This document shows, piece after piece, positions 20,600 through 32,406 of a stretch of DNA of 64,000 nt; the stretch's first letter is position 1; each line of letters begins with the position of its first letter. The translations under genes and the position numbers were made by a program. Origin of the DNA: Blumeriella jaapii (taxonomy: Eukaryota; Ascomycota; Leotiomycetes; Helotiales; Drepanopezizaceae). The notes under the pieces are model-generated. The model had not been told where the DNA came from. It saw only the letters and a program-made list of their open reading frames with translations, and did not search any database. The DNA lies in NCBI GenBank assembly GCA_009599575.1, contig VWND01000012.1, positions 744,001-808,000 on the forward strand, given 5' to 3'.

Positions 20600-22960
20600 G
20601 GCTATAAAAGCGCTAAAAATAAAAACAATACTTAAGAAAAATACGACCGCCCTCGTTTTATTCGATAATAAAACCGAAATTAATTGCATAAACCAAAAAA
20701 CAGCCGAAGCTAATAATATCCCGATTATTACCGATAAACGAATAATTTATACGACCGTTAATAAAAATATTATTAAATTTAATAAAGTTGTACGAAACGT
20801 TAAAATCGACGTTAAAAATATTATTATTTATAAAAACTTTTTAATAATAAAAAAATGCTTTTATTTTATTATTTTTAAAATGCTTTAAATTTTAAAAAGT
20901 CTCGTTAATTTTAAATACATCGAAAACGAATAAATAAAAACCTTTTTCTAAAACTGAAACCGATTTTTTTAAAATCAAATCACCGTCGCCGGCGACAAAA
21001 TCTTTTTAATCGACGTTTTATCGGAAAACGAATAGCCGGCTTTGATTTTAAAACAAACGCTAAGCTATAATAAAATCTAGAAAATATTCGGCTAAAACCA
21101 TTTACGTCGCTAATCGAAATAATACCGCGAATAAAATTGGCTAATATTAATATTTTTAATTATTAATTCGAAAATAAAAATTCCGAAGATTTCGTTTTTG
21201 TATTAAATAAACCCGACCCATATATTTTACTTTTTTATATTAATATCAGCATTTTTTATAAGCGCAAAGCTGATAAAATACGACTCGTGAATTTTAGTAA
21301 ATCCGTTAAAAATATTTCCGGAAAAATAAATAATTAATTCGAAAAAAACAAAGCAATAAAACTATTTCAATCAGTTATTAGCAAATTCGAAAGATTTATT
21401 ACCGGCCGATTTTCCAGCTTATTACTTAGCAGCCGATTTACAAAAAAACGATTTAATAATTTAATAATCGGAATTTAATTTCTGCCAAAAAAAAAAAAAA
21501 TTATTATACGAAGTTTTACGCAATCGCGAAAAAACTATAATTTTCGATTTTACCGAAATAAGCCAATTTAGTTTTAACGTTATATTTTATATCGATATTA
21601 AAACCGTGCTTTACGAAGCTTAGCAAAAAAAAACCTTTTCAGTTTCCAAAGCCTTTTAGAATAAAATAATCGAAATATTAAAAAAACGAATTAAACAAAA
21701 GATTTTCGAATTCTGCTATAGCCTATATAAAAACAAATAGTTTATTGTTACGAAAAAAAAAAAGCATTTATAAATTTATTATCGCAATCGTCGAAATAAA
21801 CAAAATAACGATACGAAACGCTAACGTGCCATTTAACGTCGATTAATTTTCAAACGAATTCGCAAAACTGACGATCGCTTTTTTTTTCGACCTGTTTTTA
21901 AGCTACGACCATTTAATATTTAATTTACGATTTCGAAATATAACGGCAATTTAAATTCCAATCGGTTTATTACGCATAACGAAAATACTTATAAAAGCTA
22001 TTAATTTAATCGCTTAATTCGTAAAAATCGTATATAAGATTTTTATAATTTGCATTTCTGATATTTTTTTTTTTATATTAACAACGTTAAAATAAAAAGT
22101 TTCAAAGTATATTATAATAATAAAAAAATCCTTTTTAAAATTCGACGCTATATAATAAAATATATTTAAAATATCGACAAAATTATAATCTGCTTCGAAA
22201 AAGCCAAAGCTATTATTGGCCTTCGATTAAAATTTTGCATATCCGAAATAAATATCGTTAATTATATAACTAACAGCGCTGGCCGCCATTTTAACGAAAA
22301 AAAATAAAAAAAATTTGCAAATAAAAAAAATATAAAAACATTACCGAAGCTAAAGCTTTTATTAGCGTTATAATTTATTACCGCAATTAAATCAAAAACT
22401 TTTTTTAAAAAGCTGCATTTATTTACGTTATAATAAAAAAAAAATCGATTTCGTTTAAGAAAAAAAGCAGAGCAAAATTATAAAAATCCTTAAAAACGAT
22501 TTTTTATCGGCCTTATCGCTTATACGGATCGATTACAGCCCAAACGCAAAAAAAATTATTTTAATTATCGACGCCAGTATTTTCGGTTAAAAAGCTGTAT
22601 TATAACAAATCGACGAAAACAAAAAACGGTATTTTTTACGATTCGAAAGCGATTTATAATTTCTCGCAAAAGCACGCTACGATGCTATTAAACGAAAATA
22701 TCGAAGCGTTTTTAAAATAATAAAAAAAATAAAAAACGAATTATACGGCGTATATTTTATTTTAAAAACAAACGCAAAAGTTTTTATCGATTAATTAAAT
22801 AAAAAAGCTAATAACTTATTAAAAGCGCTTATTATTAATTAAATAGCTTGGATGCAATTTATAAATTTCGAAATCAGGCATATTAAAAAAACAATTAATA
22901 TAGCGGCAAACGGCCTTTCCAAACGAAAACGTCGTTATTCGTTTAATTTCGCTAAACAAA
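20600..22960 (+). pseudogene. Degenerate protease, RT and RNase H of C1
   Basis: Protease: codons from 20661 read F-D-N-K-T-E-I-N, the D-[ST]-G-A site with Gly to Lys. RT: the active-site box at 22074-22085 is Y-I-N-N, against an intact Y-V-D-D in C2. The following VKIKSF segment equals the FxDDVGxKG pattern of this fungal gypsy clade. RNase H: IDASIF near 22570 and an INIAANGLSKRKRR end near 22905. Dead through multiple stops. Confidence 0.82.
21106..21135 (+). repeat. 30-nt palindromic motif, C1 protease-RT linker
   Basis: GTCGCTAATCG, central bases, then ACCGCGAATAAA; same position as 35757-35786 in C2, with RIP-type changes in the centre (TGG to TAA). Confidence 0.82.
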
Positions 22961-23048
22961 GCGAATAAAATATCGGCGAATAAATCGCTAACGAAATCGG
23001 CTGTTTTGCTATTTACGCTTTAGGTTTTATAAAGCCGAAACTATTCGC

Positions 23049-23078
23049 GTTGCTATTTCGGCTAGCATCGCGAATAAA
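23049..23078 (+). repeat. 30-nt palindromic motif, C1 linker copy 1
   Basis: GTTGCTA...GCATCGCGAATAAA inside the RNase H-integrase linker. With the preceding ATTCGC it forms a 13-bp stem around a short loop. It is followed 63 bp later by a second copy. Confidence 0.88.
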
Positions 23079-23111
23079 AAATATTAATTTTCGGGCCGAA
23101 AAAGCATTCGC

Positions 23112-23141
23112 GTTATTATTTCGGTTAGCACCGCGAATAAA
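23112..23141 (+). repeat. 30-nt palindromic motif, C1 linker copy 2
   Basis: GTTATTA...GCACCGCGAATAAA, exactly 63 bp (21 codons) after copy 1 and in the same frame (FALLFRLA(S/P)RI in both). Confidence 0.88.
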
Positions 23142-23274
23142 TTTAACCGAAAACGATCGGAATAAGCTGATTAACGACGAAAATAAACTTTTAATCGATA
23201 ATTACGAAACCGAAAATTTTTATTTAATCGTATATTATTTAATTATTTTATTTAAATTATGTAACGTATTAAAC

Positions 23275-23317
23275 TGTTACGATCCTGGCCTGGCTAGTAG
23301 TAGTTGCCAGTGGTATA
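23275..23317 (+). repeat. 5' LTR of B2, first part
   Basis: 43 bp from TGTTACGATCC to GGTATA; the LTR continues at 29752 after A4. The last five bases GTATA are the A4 target site. The tandem 13-bp unit begins here. Confidence 0.93.
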
Positions 23318-23585
23318 TGTGACGATTCACTCTGTTGCCACCTCTCGTGTCACCCCAGCAACTACGTATAGCTGCAAGCTCCCTGGTCTTCTGGTGAATT
23401 TCTTTATTAACTATGGAAACTATTTATATATATAAAACTTTTTTTTTTAGCAACTTCTGCCTTTTGCAATTGTTAATTCTAAATGAATATTTTTATTACA
23501 AAACCAAAAGCTCGTTTTTTATATTATATAAACTCGGCGACCAGTTGATTAATTTCCCGGCCTTTCGATTAATTAAATCGTTATA
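23318..23585 (+). repeat. 5' LTR of A4
   Basis: 268 bp, TGTGACGATTC to ATCGTTATA, with a single 28-bp core unit and a TATATATAAA box. The first 80 bp are almost free of RIP changes. Confidence 0.92.
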
Positions 23586-23619
23586 TTATTAATAACTTTT
23601 TTTTTACGCTGGCGACGGC

Positions 23620-25060
23620 GTAAACTATTTTTTTTTTTCGAATTTCTTACGGATTATATTAAAGTAATCGACCGGTCGTAAAAAGGCTTATTTCCGCATT
23701 TCGCGAAAAATGGCTTTTGTTCAACGATCCCCTTTTTAGCAAAGCTTTTCAGCTTTTGCCATTACATTTTAATCTCCCTTTTAATCAGCGAAAAAGCAGC
23801 CTTTTCTAAAAGCTTTTTTTTTTGAAAAACAATCTTTTTTTCGAAGAAAAAAAAACAAAAGAAAAAGCAGAGCGCCAACCATTTCGCCTGCCATCTTTTT
23901 CTTGCAGCCTAGCGCTAAAAATATTTAATTGAGATTTTTGCAAAATCAACTGAAAAAAACGCAAAAGCGTAAACGACAACTTTTGGAAATTATACGATTG
24001 CGACAAATCTTTTAATTAAAGCGTTTGATAAAATTTATCGAACGTGCTTTTATTAGTCGCGAATTTATTGCTTTTTTCTTTTTTCGCAACGTTTTATTTT
24101 AATTAACAAACGCTGTAAATTAATTTCCACGCTTTTCGCGAATTTTTTTTGGATTTTTTTCTAACGGCCAAGATTTTAGCGCGCTTTTTGAACGTTATAA
24201 TTTTTATTTATTTGCTAATTTTCGATTAGCTCGCATAAAACGCGTTCCGAATTTTAAGTTTAAATTAAATAATAGTAAAAATTATAAAGCACGCTACTAA
24301 AAGATTAAAGTTTTCGACAATTTCGAACTTTATTACGATTATTTCGCTAGCGATCGATTTCGCAAAAATTATATATTCGATCAGACCGAAAGCGTAGCAA
24401 AAGAGTTTCTGACTCCGCGTATTTTGAACCGTTCCGACCCTACACTTTCCGAAAAATTAATTAAAAAGGTCGCCGATTTTCTGACCGATTTTTTAAACGT
24501 TTAAAAAGCCGAAAACGAATTTAAAATGCTTGCAATAAATACGCACGACGACTTTTAGCGATTTTATCTGCGATTTTCCATTTTCGCAGCGAACGCTTAA
24601 ATACGAATTGATAAACAGCTTCGGAACGTTTTTCGCGATAAAATACCAAAGCGTTTACGAGAAAAGCTGTATTTGAAATAGGCGCGTACAACGATTTTTA
24701 AAAATTGGCTTACCGCCGTTCGGCAAAAAAAGCAAAATCAATTGGCTAAACGAATTTTATACGCGAATCGCTTTTTAACCAAGTTTATTATTTATTAAAA
24801 TAATAAGTTTTTAATCAAAGCGTATTACAAGTTAAATCGTACGTACGAAAGTCGTTCAAATGCTTCACAAGCTTTTTTTTAACCTTTTGTTTTTCCTTTT
24901 TTTTTACGCTAAAACGCTTTTTCTAGCGTTTTTTTTTTTCGATCGGACCAACGACAACGCTCGTTTTTTATTTTATATTAAAAGGTTCGAGGCCAATTTG
25001 CACGACTTTTTACGGACCGATTTTCGGTTCCATCCAAAAGCCTTTTCAAACTGATAAATA
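23620..25060 (+). pseudogene. gag: Degenerate gag of A4
   Basis: The capsid-like frame is visible at about 24310-24745 (FELYYDYFASDRFRKNYI, then FKMLAINTHDDF followed by a stop at the former Trp codon). Open piece 24860-25054 precedes the protease, as in A2. It is colinear with the other copies and non-functional. Confidence 0.75.
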
Positions 25061-25220
25061 TAAACGAAATCGAGCCGGCCGAAAATTCGCTTTTTAATAA
25101 TAATAATAAAAACGAAAATCTTTTTCCAAACGATTTTCAAAACGCATACAAAAAAATTAAAAGCTTTTCCGCCAGTCGAAGAAACGCCCAGGCTTAAGCA
25201 AAGCTTTCTTTTTAAGCGTA

Positions 25221-25448
25221 TTGCGCGATATACGTTATTTTAACGTTCGAAAGCTTTTTGATGGCGATTTATTAATAATTCCCGTTATACTTATTAAAAA
25301 TAGCTTTTTGTACAAAATAAAAGCGTTCGCCGATTTTAAAGCGAACGGTTATGCGTTGATCGATTCGGCGCTAATCAAATCCTTTTCTTTTTTTTTTAAA
25401 ACCTTTGATTTAATTTTTTCCGGCTTTTTTTCTTATAAAAAAGTATAA
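25221..25448 (+). pseudogene. Degenerate aspartic protease of A4
   Basis: A 75-codon piece with AFADFKANGYALID; the catalytic Asp codon is 25332-25334, next residues Phe-Lys in place of Ser/Thr-Gly. Same length and place as in A2. Confidence 0.78.
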
Positions 25449-25797
25449 TAAAATTCGTGGCCATTTAATTATATATTTTACGCTTTTTAATTTTATTGTT
25501 AATAATCGAATATAATCGTTTATTTTTTTTTTAATTATTAATTTCGGAAATTATAATATAATTTTAAAAAAAGCTTGGTTGGCCGAATATCAAGTTTTAC
25601 TAAACTGTAATAAACGCAAGCTTTATTAGCCGAAGTCTTACTTTTTTATAATTTTTTACGCTCGTTGTATTAAAATCTTTTATTTGCATTTCCGAAAGAT
25701 TTAATTTCGCTATTAAAACGACGCTGTAAAACGTGATAAAAATCTTGATTAATTATAACAGACTTGCGACGCTGTGCGAAACGCGAAAAGGTCGAAT

Positions 25798-25827
25798 TTT
25801 ATTCGCGGTGCTAATTTCGATAGCGAC
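25798..25827 (-). repeat. 30-nt palindromic motif, A4 copy
   Basis: On the minus strand: GTCGCTATCGAAAT, then AGCACCGCGAATAAA. It is the least mutated family A copy. Confidence 0.82.
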
Positions 25828-26358
25828 GCTAATAAAATAATATAAGAAATTATATTATTTTTTTAGGCTAACGATTTTTTTTCTGTTATTTTTTCTTTTT
25901 TTTCTTTTTTTTTTCTTTCGTCAAAACAGCTTTTTCGTTCTACAAAAAACAATTATATTAAAAACCGAAGAAAAGCTTTCGCCGCGATGGTTTTTCAGCT
26001 TAATATAATCGATAATTTAAACAAGCTATTTTCTGAATTTTTTAAACGATCAGTTCGAAAACGAGTTTTTTAACCTACTGCTTATTTAATTTCTATCTGC
26101 CAAATTATTGCATACGCTTTTAAACTGATTTTTAAAAAAAAAACAATTAAAATGTTTTTAACTTTTTTGTACGAAATCGATAAAATACTAAACGATTTTA
26201 CGTATAATACTTTTCTTAAAACCTAATTTCATAGTTTTTTCGAACGTTTTAAAATCAACGAAATATCGATTTCGATCTTTTCAATTAGCTTAGCAAAGTT
26301 AATTTCGAATAAACCTTTTTTCGAATTTTTTCCTCCGGAATACAAAAACCTCGAACAC

Positions 26359-27120
26359 GTGTTTTTTAAAACCGCCAGTAACGAGCTAGCTTTTCACCGG
26401 CCTTACGACCATAAGATCGAGCTTATTATAAGTAAAAAAAAGCTGAAATACACTTTTTTGTATAAAATATCGATTCCGAAGCTCGAAATTATTAAAACCT
26501 ATTTGCAAAACAATTTTAATAAAAACTTTATCGAACCTTTTACCGCTTTTTTCGCTGTTTTAATACTTTTCGCCAAAAAACCCGACGGTTTATTGCGTTT
26601 TTGTATCGATTATCGAACTTTTAATAATATTATTCGTAAAAATCGCTATTTTTTTTTTTTTATCGATAAGACTTTTACTCGTTTTTCGAAAGCGCGAATT
26701 TTTACGAAGCTCGATATTCGTTAAGCTTTTTATAAAATTCGAATAAACTCCGCTAGTAAAAAACTGACGACGTTTCGTACGCGTTACGGCGTTTATAAAT
26801 GTAAGATATTATCTTTTGGCTTTATTAATAGATTCGCAACTTACCAACGTTATATAAACGACGTTTTTTTCGATTATTTAAACGATTTTTGTATTGCATA
26901 CCTGAATAATATTCTTATTTATTCGTCCGATTTTTTAAAAACACGCCACGCACGTTCGCAAAATGTTCTAAAGGCTCGCTGACGCTGAATTACAGGCCGA
27001 TATTCGAAAGTCTGAATTTAATATTATTCGGACCCGTTATTTAACTTTATTATATCGATTAAAAGCTTAAAGGTAAATTCAGAAAAGATTTTCGTAGTCG
27101 CTTATTAAAAGCCTTCTATT
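26359..27120 (+). pseudogene. Degenerate reverse transcriptase of A4
   Basis: Open at 26359-26724 (KKPDGLLRFCIDYRTFN, ARIFTKLDIR), then stops. The active-site box at 26899-26910 is Y-L-N-N. The Leu codon before it is still CTG, whose TpG was spared although both Asp codons were lost. Further segments match A2. Confidence 0.85.
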
Positions 27121-28900
27121 ATTATAAAAGGTATATAAAGCTTTTTTAGTTTTTGTAACTTCTACCGACGTTTTTTATTCGAAATTACGGTATAATTGCA
27201 AAGCTTTTTGGTTTATTTGATTAAGGCTAACGTTTCTTTTAATTTCACTTTTGAATGTCAGAAGAGTTTCGACCTTTTTACACTAGCCTTTATTATTACA
27301 CCAGTTTTATAATATTACAGGCAAGACTTTTTTTGTATATTAAAGATTAACGTTTTCGACGGCGTAATAGCTTTTGTGTTTTCACAATTCTATAATAACG
27401 ATTGGCTTTTAGTCGCTTATTTCAGCAAAATCATAGTTTTCGCAAAACTAAACTACGTCGTATACGATAAAAAAATGCTCGCAATCGTGAGATTTTTAAG
27501 CAATTTTCGTGCTGAATTAGCTAGCTTAGTTTATTAGATTAAAATAATTATTAATTATAAGATTTTAAAATATTTTATAACTTCCAAACCTTTAAACGCT
27601 CGATAAGCACGCTGGGCCGAGCTTTTCGCCGATTACAATTTTTTTATTACGTATAAATCAAATAAATATAATCTTTTAGCTGACGTATTAATACGTCGTA
27701 CGAGCGAATTCGACCGTTAAAACTCTTTTAAACGCATTTAGCGCCTGCAAACTCTTTTTCGAGCAGATCAGATCGATTACCGTTTTTTAACTAAAAAATT
27801 TCGATTTTCTACGGTTTCCGAAACAGCTGTTTTTATCGTTGAAATAGCTGATTTTTTTTCCGCATTTCGTATTATTAATCAAATTTTTCACGTTAATCGC
27901 ACAGCTAGCAGCCTGATGGCCTTTCGAAAAAAAGCTGTACGAAACGCTACGAAAAGAAACGACGATAACAATATTTTGTTTTCGTATATATTTAAACGCG
28001 ACCTGCTGCTATATCACGGTCGCTTAATAATATTAAACGTCGATCATTTTCGTCTGGCTTTTATACGAAAAATCCACGATCAGATTTCCACCGCTTATTT
28101 CAGCGCTCGCAAAACTACGTAATTGCTTTCGAATTAATATTATTAGCGAAATATAATAGCTTTCGTAAAATAATATTATCGCAATTGCTACGCTTATCGA
28201 AAAAGTTTTGTTTTAAAAAATAAGCGCTCCGGCCTTTTTCAGCCTTTTTCTGTTTCTGACCATTTTTGGAAGCATATTACAATAGATTTTTACAGTTTTA
28301 ACAAAAACAAATACGATTACGATAACGTGTTCGTAATAATAAATCGCTTTTTTAAGCAAATTATTTCGATTTTTTGTCACAAAAATATCGACGCTCGAAG
28401 CTTCGCTAAATTGTATATATTCCACGTATATAAGTATTTGGTTTTTTAAAAAATATTATTAGCGATCGTAGCCCTTAGTATAGATTTATATTTTGGTTTG
28501 AATTAAATAGAATACTCGGTACGCAACTAAAGCTTTCGATAGCCGCTTATTCTAAAACCGATGATCAAACCGAAATTTATAACTAATATTTGCAAAAACG
28601 CTTTCGATTTTTCGTAAACTTTTATTAAAACGATTAGAACGAATTTCTTCTAATAATAAATTTCGCTCAAATGGTTTTTTTTTACGAAAGTCTAGATGGC
28701 CTTTCACTTTTTAAAATTATATACGATTATATTTCTTATACCAATTAAAACTGAAAATTCGATATTTTTCTTTTTCTTAATTTTTTATATAAGCTAAACG
28801 CAAACGAAACTCGTACGTACGCTCGCCGCTATTACGACGCTTAAAACTTCGCCAAATCGCATTTTTAACAAGCTTACGATAAAATAAAAAAGAATGCGAA
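27120..28900 (+). pseudogene. Degenerate RNase H and integrase of A4
   Basis: RNase H around 27340-27700 (FDGVIAFVF, YDKKMLAIV, LADVLIRR with its last Asp kept). The integrase zinc-binding part is open at 27916-28122 (RDLLLYHGRLI, HDQISTAYF). The core follows but with many stops. Colinear with A2 and A5. Confidence 0.82.
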
Positions 28901-28939
28901 TAAGTTTCGCCGCGCGATCGATTTTAACATCGGCGATTA

Positions 28940-29477
28940 CGTATAGCTCGATATGCGTTTATTTCCTATTTTCCGGCCCTTCCGCAAGCTCGACAATCCT
29001 ATAAACGGCTCTTTTAAAATTGTAGCCAAAATCTTCGATAACGCTTTTAAATTAAACCTTCCTAATATTATAAACGTACACTTAGTTTTTCACGCTAGTC
29101 GACTGCGTAAAGCAGCTGACGACGCGCTTTCAGGTCAGGTTAACTTAGCCCCTGAATCTATTAATATAATTAGCGAATTTGAATACGAAATCGAAAAATT
29201 GATCGCTTGTCGAATGCAGCGAAAAACCTTTTAATATAAAGCTTTTTAAGTAAGCTAAAATAAAAATCTTACGTGGTACTCCGCGTTTGATTTTATATAC
29301 GCTTTTTTAAAAATGCGCGACTTTTATTTGGCGTATAAAAAGCTTTCCGGTCCTTTTGCAAAACTTGTAAATTAGCTAAAAGCGTATTTCGAAAGTTTGG
29401 ATTCGTACGATTATTTGAATAGCGACGTATTAATAAATAAAAGCTCGAAAGCGCGCTTTTTTCGGACGAGGAAATAA
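28940..29477 (+). pseudogene. Integrase C-terminus with chromodomain-like tail, A4
   Basis: Best preserved of the A tails: open 28953-29234 with NGSFKIVAKIFDNAFKLNLP, HLVFHASRLRKAADDAL, then SEFEYEIEKLIACRMQRKTF. After a stop the frame continues KAF and LTWYSAFDFIYAFLK. The EYEIEKL...RKTFxY...W pattern is chromodomain-like. Stop TAA 29475-29477 touches the LTR. Confidence 0.8.
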
Positions 29478-29746
29478 TATAACGATTTATTCTGTTGCCA
29501 TCTTTCGTGTCATTCCAGCAACTACGTATAGCTGCAAACTCTCTGGTTTTCTAATAAGTCTTCTTATCAACTATGGAAACTATTCATATATATAAGATTT
29601 TTTTTTTTTAATAATTTTTGCTTTTTGTAATTGTTGATTCTAAATAAATATTTTTGTTACAGAACCAAAGGCTCGTTTTTTATATTATATGAACTCGGCG
29701 ACCAGTTGACTGATCTTCCGGCCCTTCGACTAATTAGATCGTCACA
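29478..29746 (+). repeat. 3' LTR of A4
   Basis: 269 bp, TATAACGATTT to ATCGTCACA. It is more mutated than the 5' LTR at its start (TATAACG against TGTGACG) but keeps the intact CGTCACA end. The purine tract GGACGAGGAAA lies just upstream. Confidence 0.92.
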
Positions 29747-29751
29747 GTATA

Positions 29752-29967
29752 GATGCCAGTGGTATAATTGCCGGTGGTGTTGAAATAAGGTTTGGGCACG
29801 GATCACCTCGGCTACTAGACCTCGCGCTAAATCACGTGACCTATAAGCACAATCTATTATATATAAAATTCGCGATTCCGAGCATTTTAGCTCGGTGTCT
29901 TTTTTTTAATTTATATGCGTATTTTTTGATTTATATTATTCTGATTATTTTTAAATTAGCTGTGATA
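29752..29967 (+). repeat. 5' LTR of B2, second part
   Basis: 216 bp, resuming GATGCCAGTGG and ending CTGTGATA at 29967. It contains ATCACGTGAC (29831-29840), a TATATAAAATT box at about 29860 and the hairpin CCGAGC-ATTTTA-GCTCGG (29878-29895) followed by a T-run. Confidence 0.92.
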
Positions 29968-31660
29968 TAAAAAAAAATCAAACAACTTTCGCTGGGAAGC
30001 TTTGTATTTACGGTTAAGAATTCGATTTGCTTCTATAATTCGAACTTTTTTCAAGCCGCTCGTATCGACGTTTATTTATCGGTGTTTTGATCAGAATTTT
30101 TTTTTATTGATTTTGTTTTCAGAAAAAGCTGGAGTTTTTCTTTTTTATTAATTCGATCTGCTTTTGTAATTCGAATCGCTTTTTTTTAATATATTTTATG
30201 CTTTTTTTATAAATCGACGCGGCATTCGAAAACGAACGCAATCCGTACGATTCGGCTTCGAATCAACACTTTCATTTTTTGCTTCCGCTTTTGGCGCTTT
30301 CGAATTTTCATTCGTTTCAGGCTTTTTCGACGATTTTGGCAGCGAGTTTTTATTTTACGATTTTTTATCGAATTATAATTATTTGCAATCGATTTATTTG
30401 CTGGATTTTTTCGTTTAACGATCGAATTTAAAATCGAATTATACGACGCTGACATTTTAATACTTTTAAACCGACGAATACTTTTAAACCGACTGTTTAG
30501 TATATTTATTAACGCTAAAGGATTTATTGCGGCCTAGCAGCTTTAAATCGCTTAAATAATCGCTTAAGCTATTGCCGCCGCTCGCTTTTTAACTTTTTTC
30601 GTTAATATCGCTCGCGACGCTTTTTTTTTATTCCGAGTTTCGCGCGTTTTTACGGCGGATTTTTAATTAATTTTCGAATATTATTTTTCCGTTTTCGATT
30701 TAGCTATTTTTCGAATCGAATTATTTAAAATTAAATACTTTCGCTACGTTTTCAGCGATTATTAAAAAGAAATTAAATATAACGCATAAAAAATAAATAT
30801 AAAGCTGTTTATTAAAAAGTATTTAGAAAATTTTATATAAAATATAAATTAAACTAAAGCATATTTCAAATGTATTATTAAAAAAACAAAAACTATTATT
30901 TTAAAGCATTTGAACTTCGAATTTTATAACCAAGCCTAATCGGCCCGAAACGTTTTTCGCATTTTTAATCAGCGCTTTTTTAATTATAATCGCGTTTAGT
31001 TTGTTAAATTACAATATAATAAACTTTATATAAACAACGGTCAGATTTATAATAATTTTCGTTTTTTATTTATTCGCTACGCAGTTATTAATAAAATTGC
31101 TATAAACCGTTAGTTCGAAAATATATGCGAAAAAGTTATTTTTATTTTTAAATACGATTTTCGAATAGAAAAATATAAAATAAATAATAATTATATTGTT
31201 TTGAACGAGTTTTTGGCCGTTGCGAATAAAAAATTACGTAATATCCGAATTAAAAAAATAGCTTTTGCTCGTCGTATAAGCTATTTTTTTTTTTGCTATA
31301 GCTTTTGCTAATCAGAATTCTAGGCGTATTTTCGGTATTTTCAAAGCTTTTTAACGTTTTATTTTTCCAGTTTTTTTTGCTCGCATAGCTTTTTTTTTTT
31401 TTAACAGAAATTTTTACGAGCGTATAACTGCTATTTTTGCTATTTCCGGTTTTTTCCGTTTAGCTGCGCGTTTTTTAAGCGTTTATTATAATTGCGGCAA
31501 GCCCGGCCATTTCGCAAATATTTGCTCCGACGCTAAGCTTAATCGCAAAATCGCCGAAATAATTATCGACGAAAAATAAAACGATTTATCGAAAAACTTT
31601 TGAACCGTGGTAAAAACTTTTATTATAGCAAAAGATTCGATAGTTTTTAGTTTTTATAAA
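29968..31660 (+). pseudogene. gag: Leader and degenerate gag with CCHC knuckle of B2
   Basis: The gag frame is colinear with B1 (FIELxLFAIDLFAGFF, then IEFKIELYDADILIL). The zinc knuckle at 31484-31525 reads Y-Y-N-C-G-K-P-G-H-F-A-N-I-C, with the first Cys as Tyr just as in B1. The other three ligands are kept. Gag would bind and package RNA. Several stops upstream. Confidence 0.78.
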
Positions 31661-31679
31661 ATTAGCACGCAATAGATTA

Positions 31680-31900
31680 TATATTAAAATATTTGCATAT
31701 ATCGATAACGGAGCTAATATTTTCGATGCGATTAAAATTTTTTTAGCGTATTACCTTTTTCAACGTTTCGAAATAAGTTTTATTCGGCTGTATAAGCTTA
31801 TTATATTTACCGGCTATAATAGCGAGCCGAGAAAACTTATTTTTTTTTCTTTTTTTTTTTTTTTTACGATTAACCGACGTCGTGTAAATTTTCCTTTTTT
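31680..31900 (+). pseudogene. Degenerate aspartic protease of B2
   Basis: Codons from 31701 read I-D-N-G-A-N-I-F-D, with catalytic Asp at 31704-31706 and the Gly kept; Ser/Thr is replaced by Asn. It follows gag and precedes RT, now 17 kb away because of C2. Confidence 0.65.
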
Positions 31901-32139
31901 GATTATAAACCTCGGTTTTACCGACGTTTTTATTAATCGCAAATTTTTATAACATTACGATTTGAAGCAAGCGTATAGCCAAGGAAAAAACAAAATAAAA
32001 TGGCTATCCGATATGCTTATTATTTTTTATTTTAACGAGCAATTGTTCGTCGATTTTAATTAGCGAAAAAAGCTTAAAATATTTAATCGTATATATTAAA
32101 AAAATGCAAATAAACGAAACAGCGCAATAAAAGCTTTAT

Positions 32140-32406
32140 TATAAAACGGTGATACTTTGTATTAATGGGAGTTGGTAGTTTTAGCTATGGTCGAGGCATG
32201 GACCCCTCCGAAACCCCCTGCTATTGATTACCTTCAACAGATATAAAAGCAAAGCATCCTTTTAGATAGTACCATAAGCACGCAGTTTAATTTATACCTT
32301 TATTTATATTTTTTTTTTTTTTTTCAGTTTTTTTTAAGAATTCCCTAAATTATTTTATTTACCGATATATGGCCGTATCAGTTTGGTTTTTTTATCTACT
32401 TTTATA
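32140..32406 (+). repeat. 5' LTR of C2
   Basis: 267 bp, TATAAAACGG (from TGTAAAA) to CTACTTTTATA (from TTTTACA), so the inverted ends are 7 bp. It retains unmutated blocks such as GTCGAGGCATGGACCCC, while its T-rich 3' half is AT-rich. Confidence 0.85.

Larger units (their letters stand above)
18978..23274 (+). mobile_element. Family C Ty3/gypsy retrotransposon, copy C1, first visible segment
   Basis: The oldest element in the window and the host of all later insertions. It holds part of gag, the zinc-knuckle region, protease, RT, RNase H and the start of integrase. It is colinear with C2 (33856-36870 and 42884-43940) and interrupted by the solo LTR at 19023-19234. B2 interrupts it at 23275 and it resumes at 59833 after a TAAAC duplication. 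Its 5' end lies beyond A3, off the window. Confidence 0.93.
22960..23274 (+). pseudogene. RNase H-integrase linker and integrase start of C1
   Basis: Open piece 23050-23322 reads LFRLASRIKNINFRAEKAF, a repeat FALLFRLAPRI, then LTENDRNKLINDEN. It is cut by B2 at 23275; integrase continues at 59833 with a matching sequence (KNQ/KTK-AFDYILADRKLYKIKN). The tail past 23274 of this frame is LTR sequence, not protein. Confidence 0.8.
23318..29746 (+). mobile_element. Family A Ty3/gypsy chromovirus-like element, complete copy A4
   Basis: A 6429 bp element, LTRs 23318-23585 and 29478-29746, flanked by GTATA (23313-23317 and 29747-29751). It inserted inside the 5' LTR of B2, which rejoins seamlessly. 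All family A domains are present in order and all are broken by RIP-type stops. Confidence 0.95.

Noticed and set aside
23050..23322. A 90-codon frame ending SSSCQWYM as one protein
   Set aside because: The last residues are encoded by the family B LTR and the A4 boundary; the true integrase reading continues at 59833.
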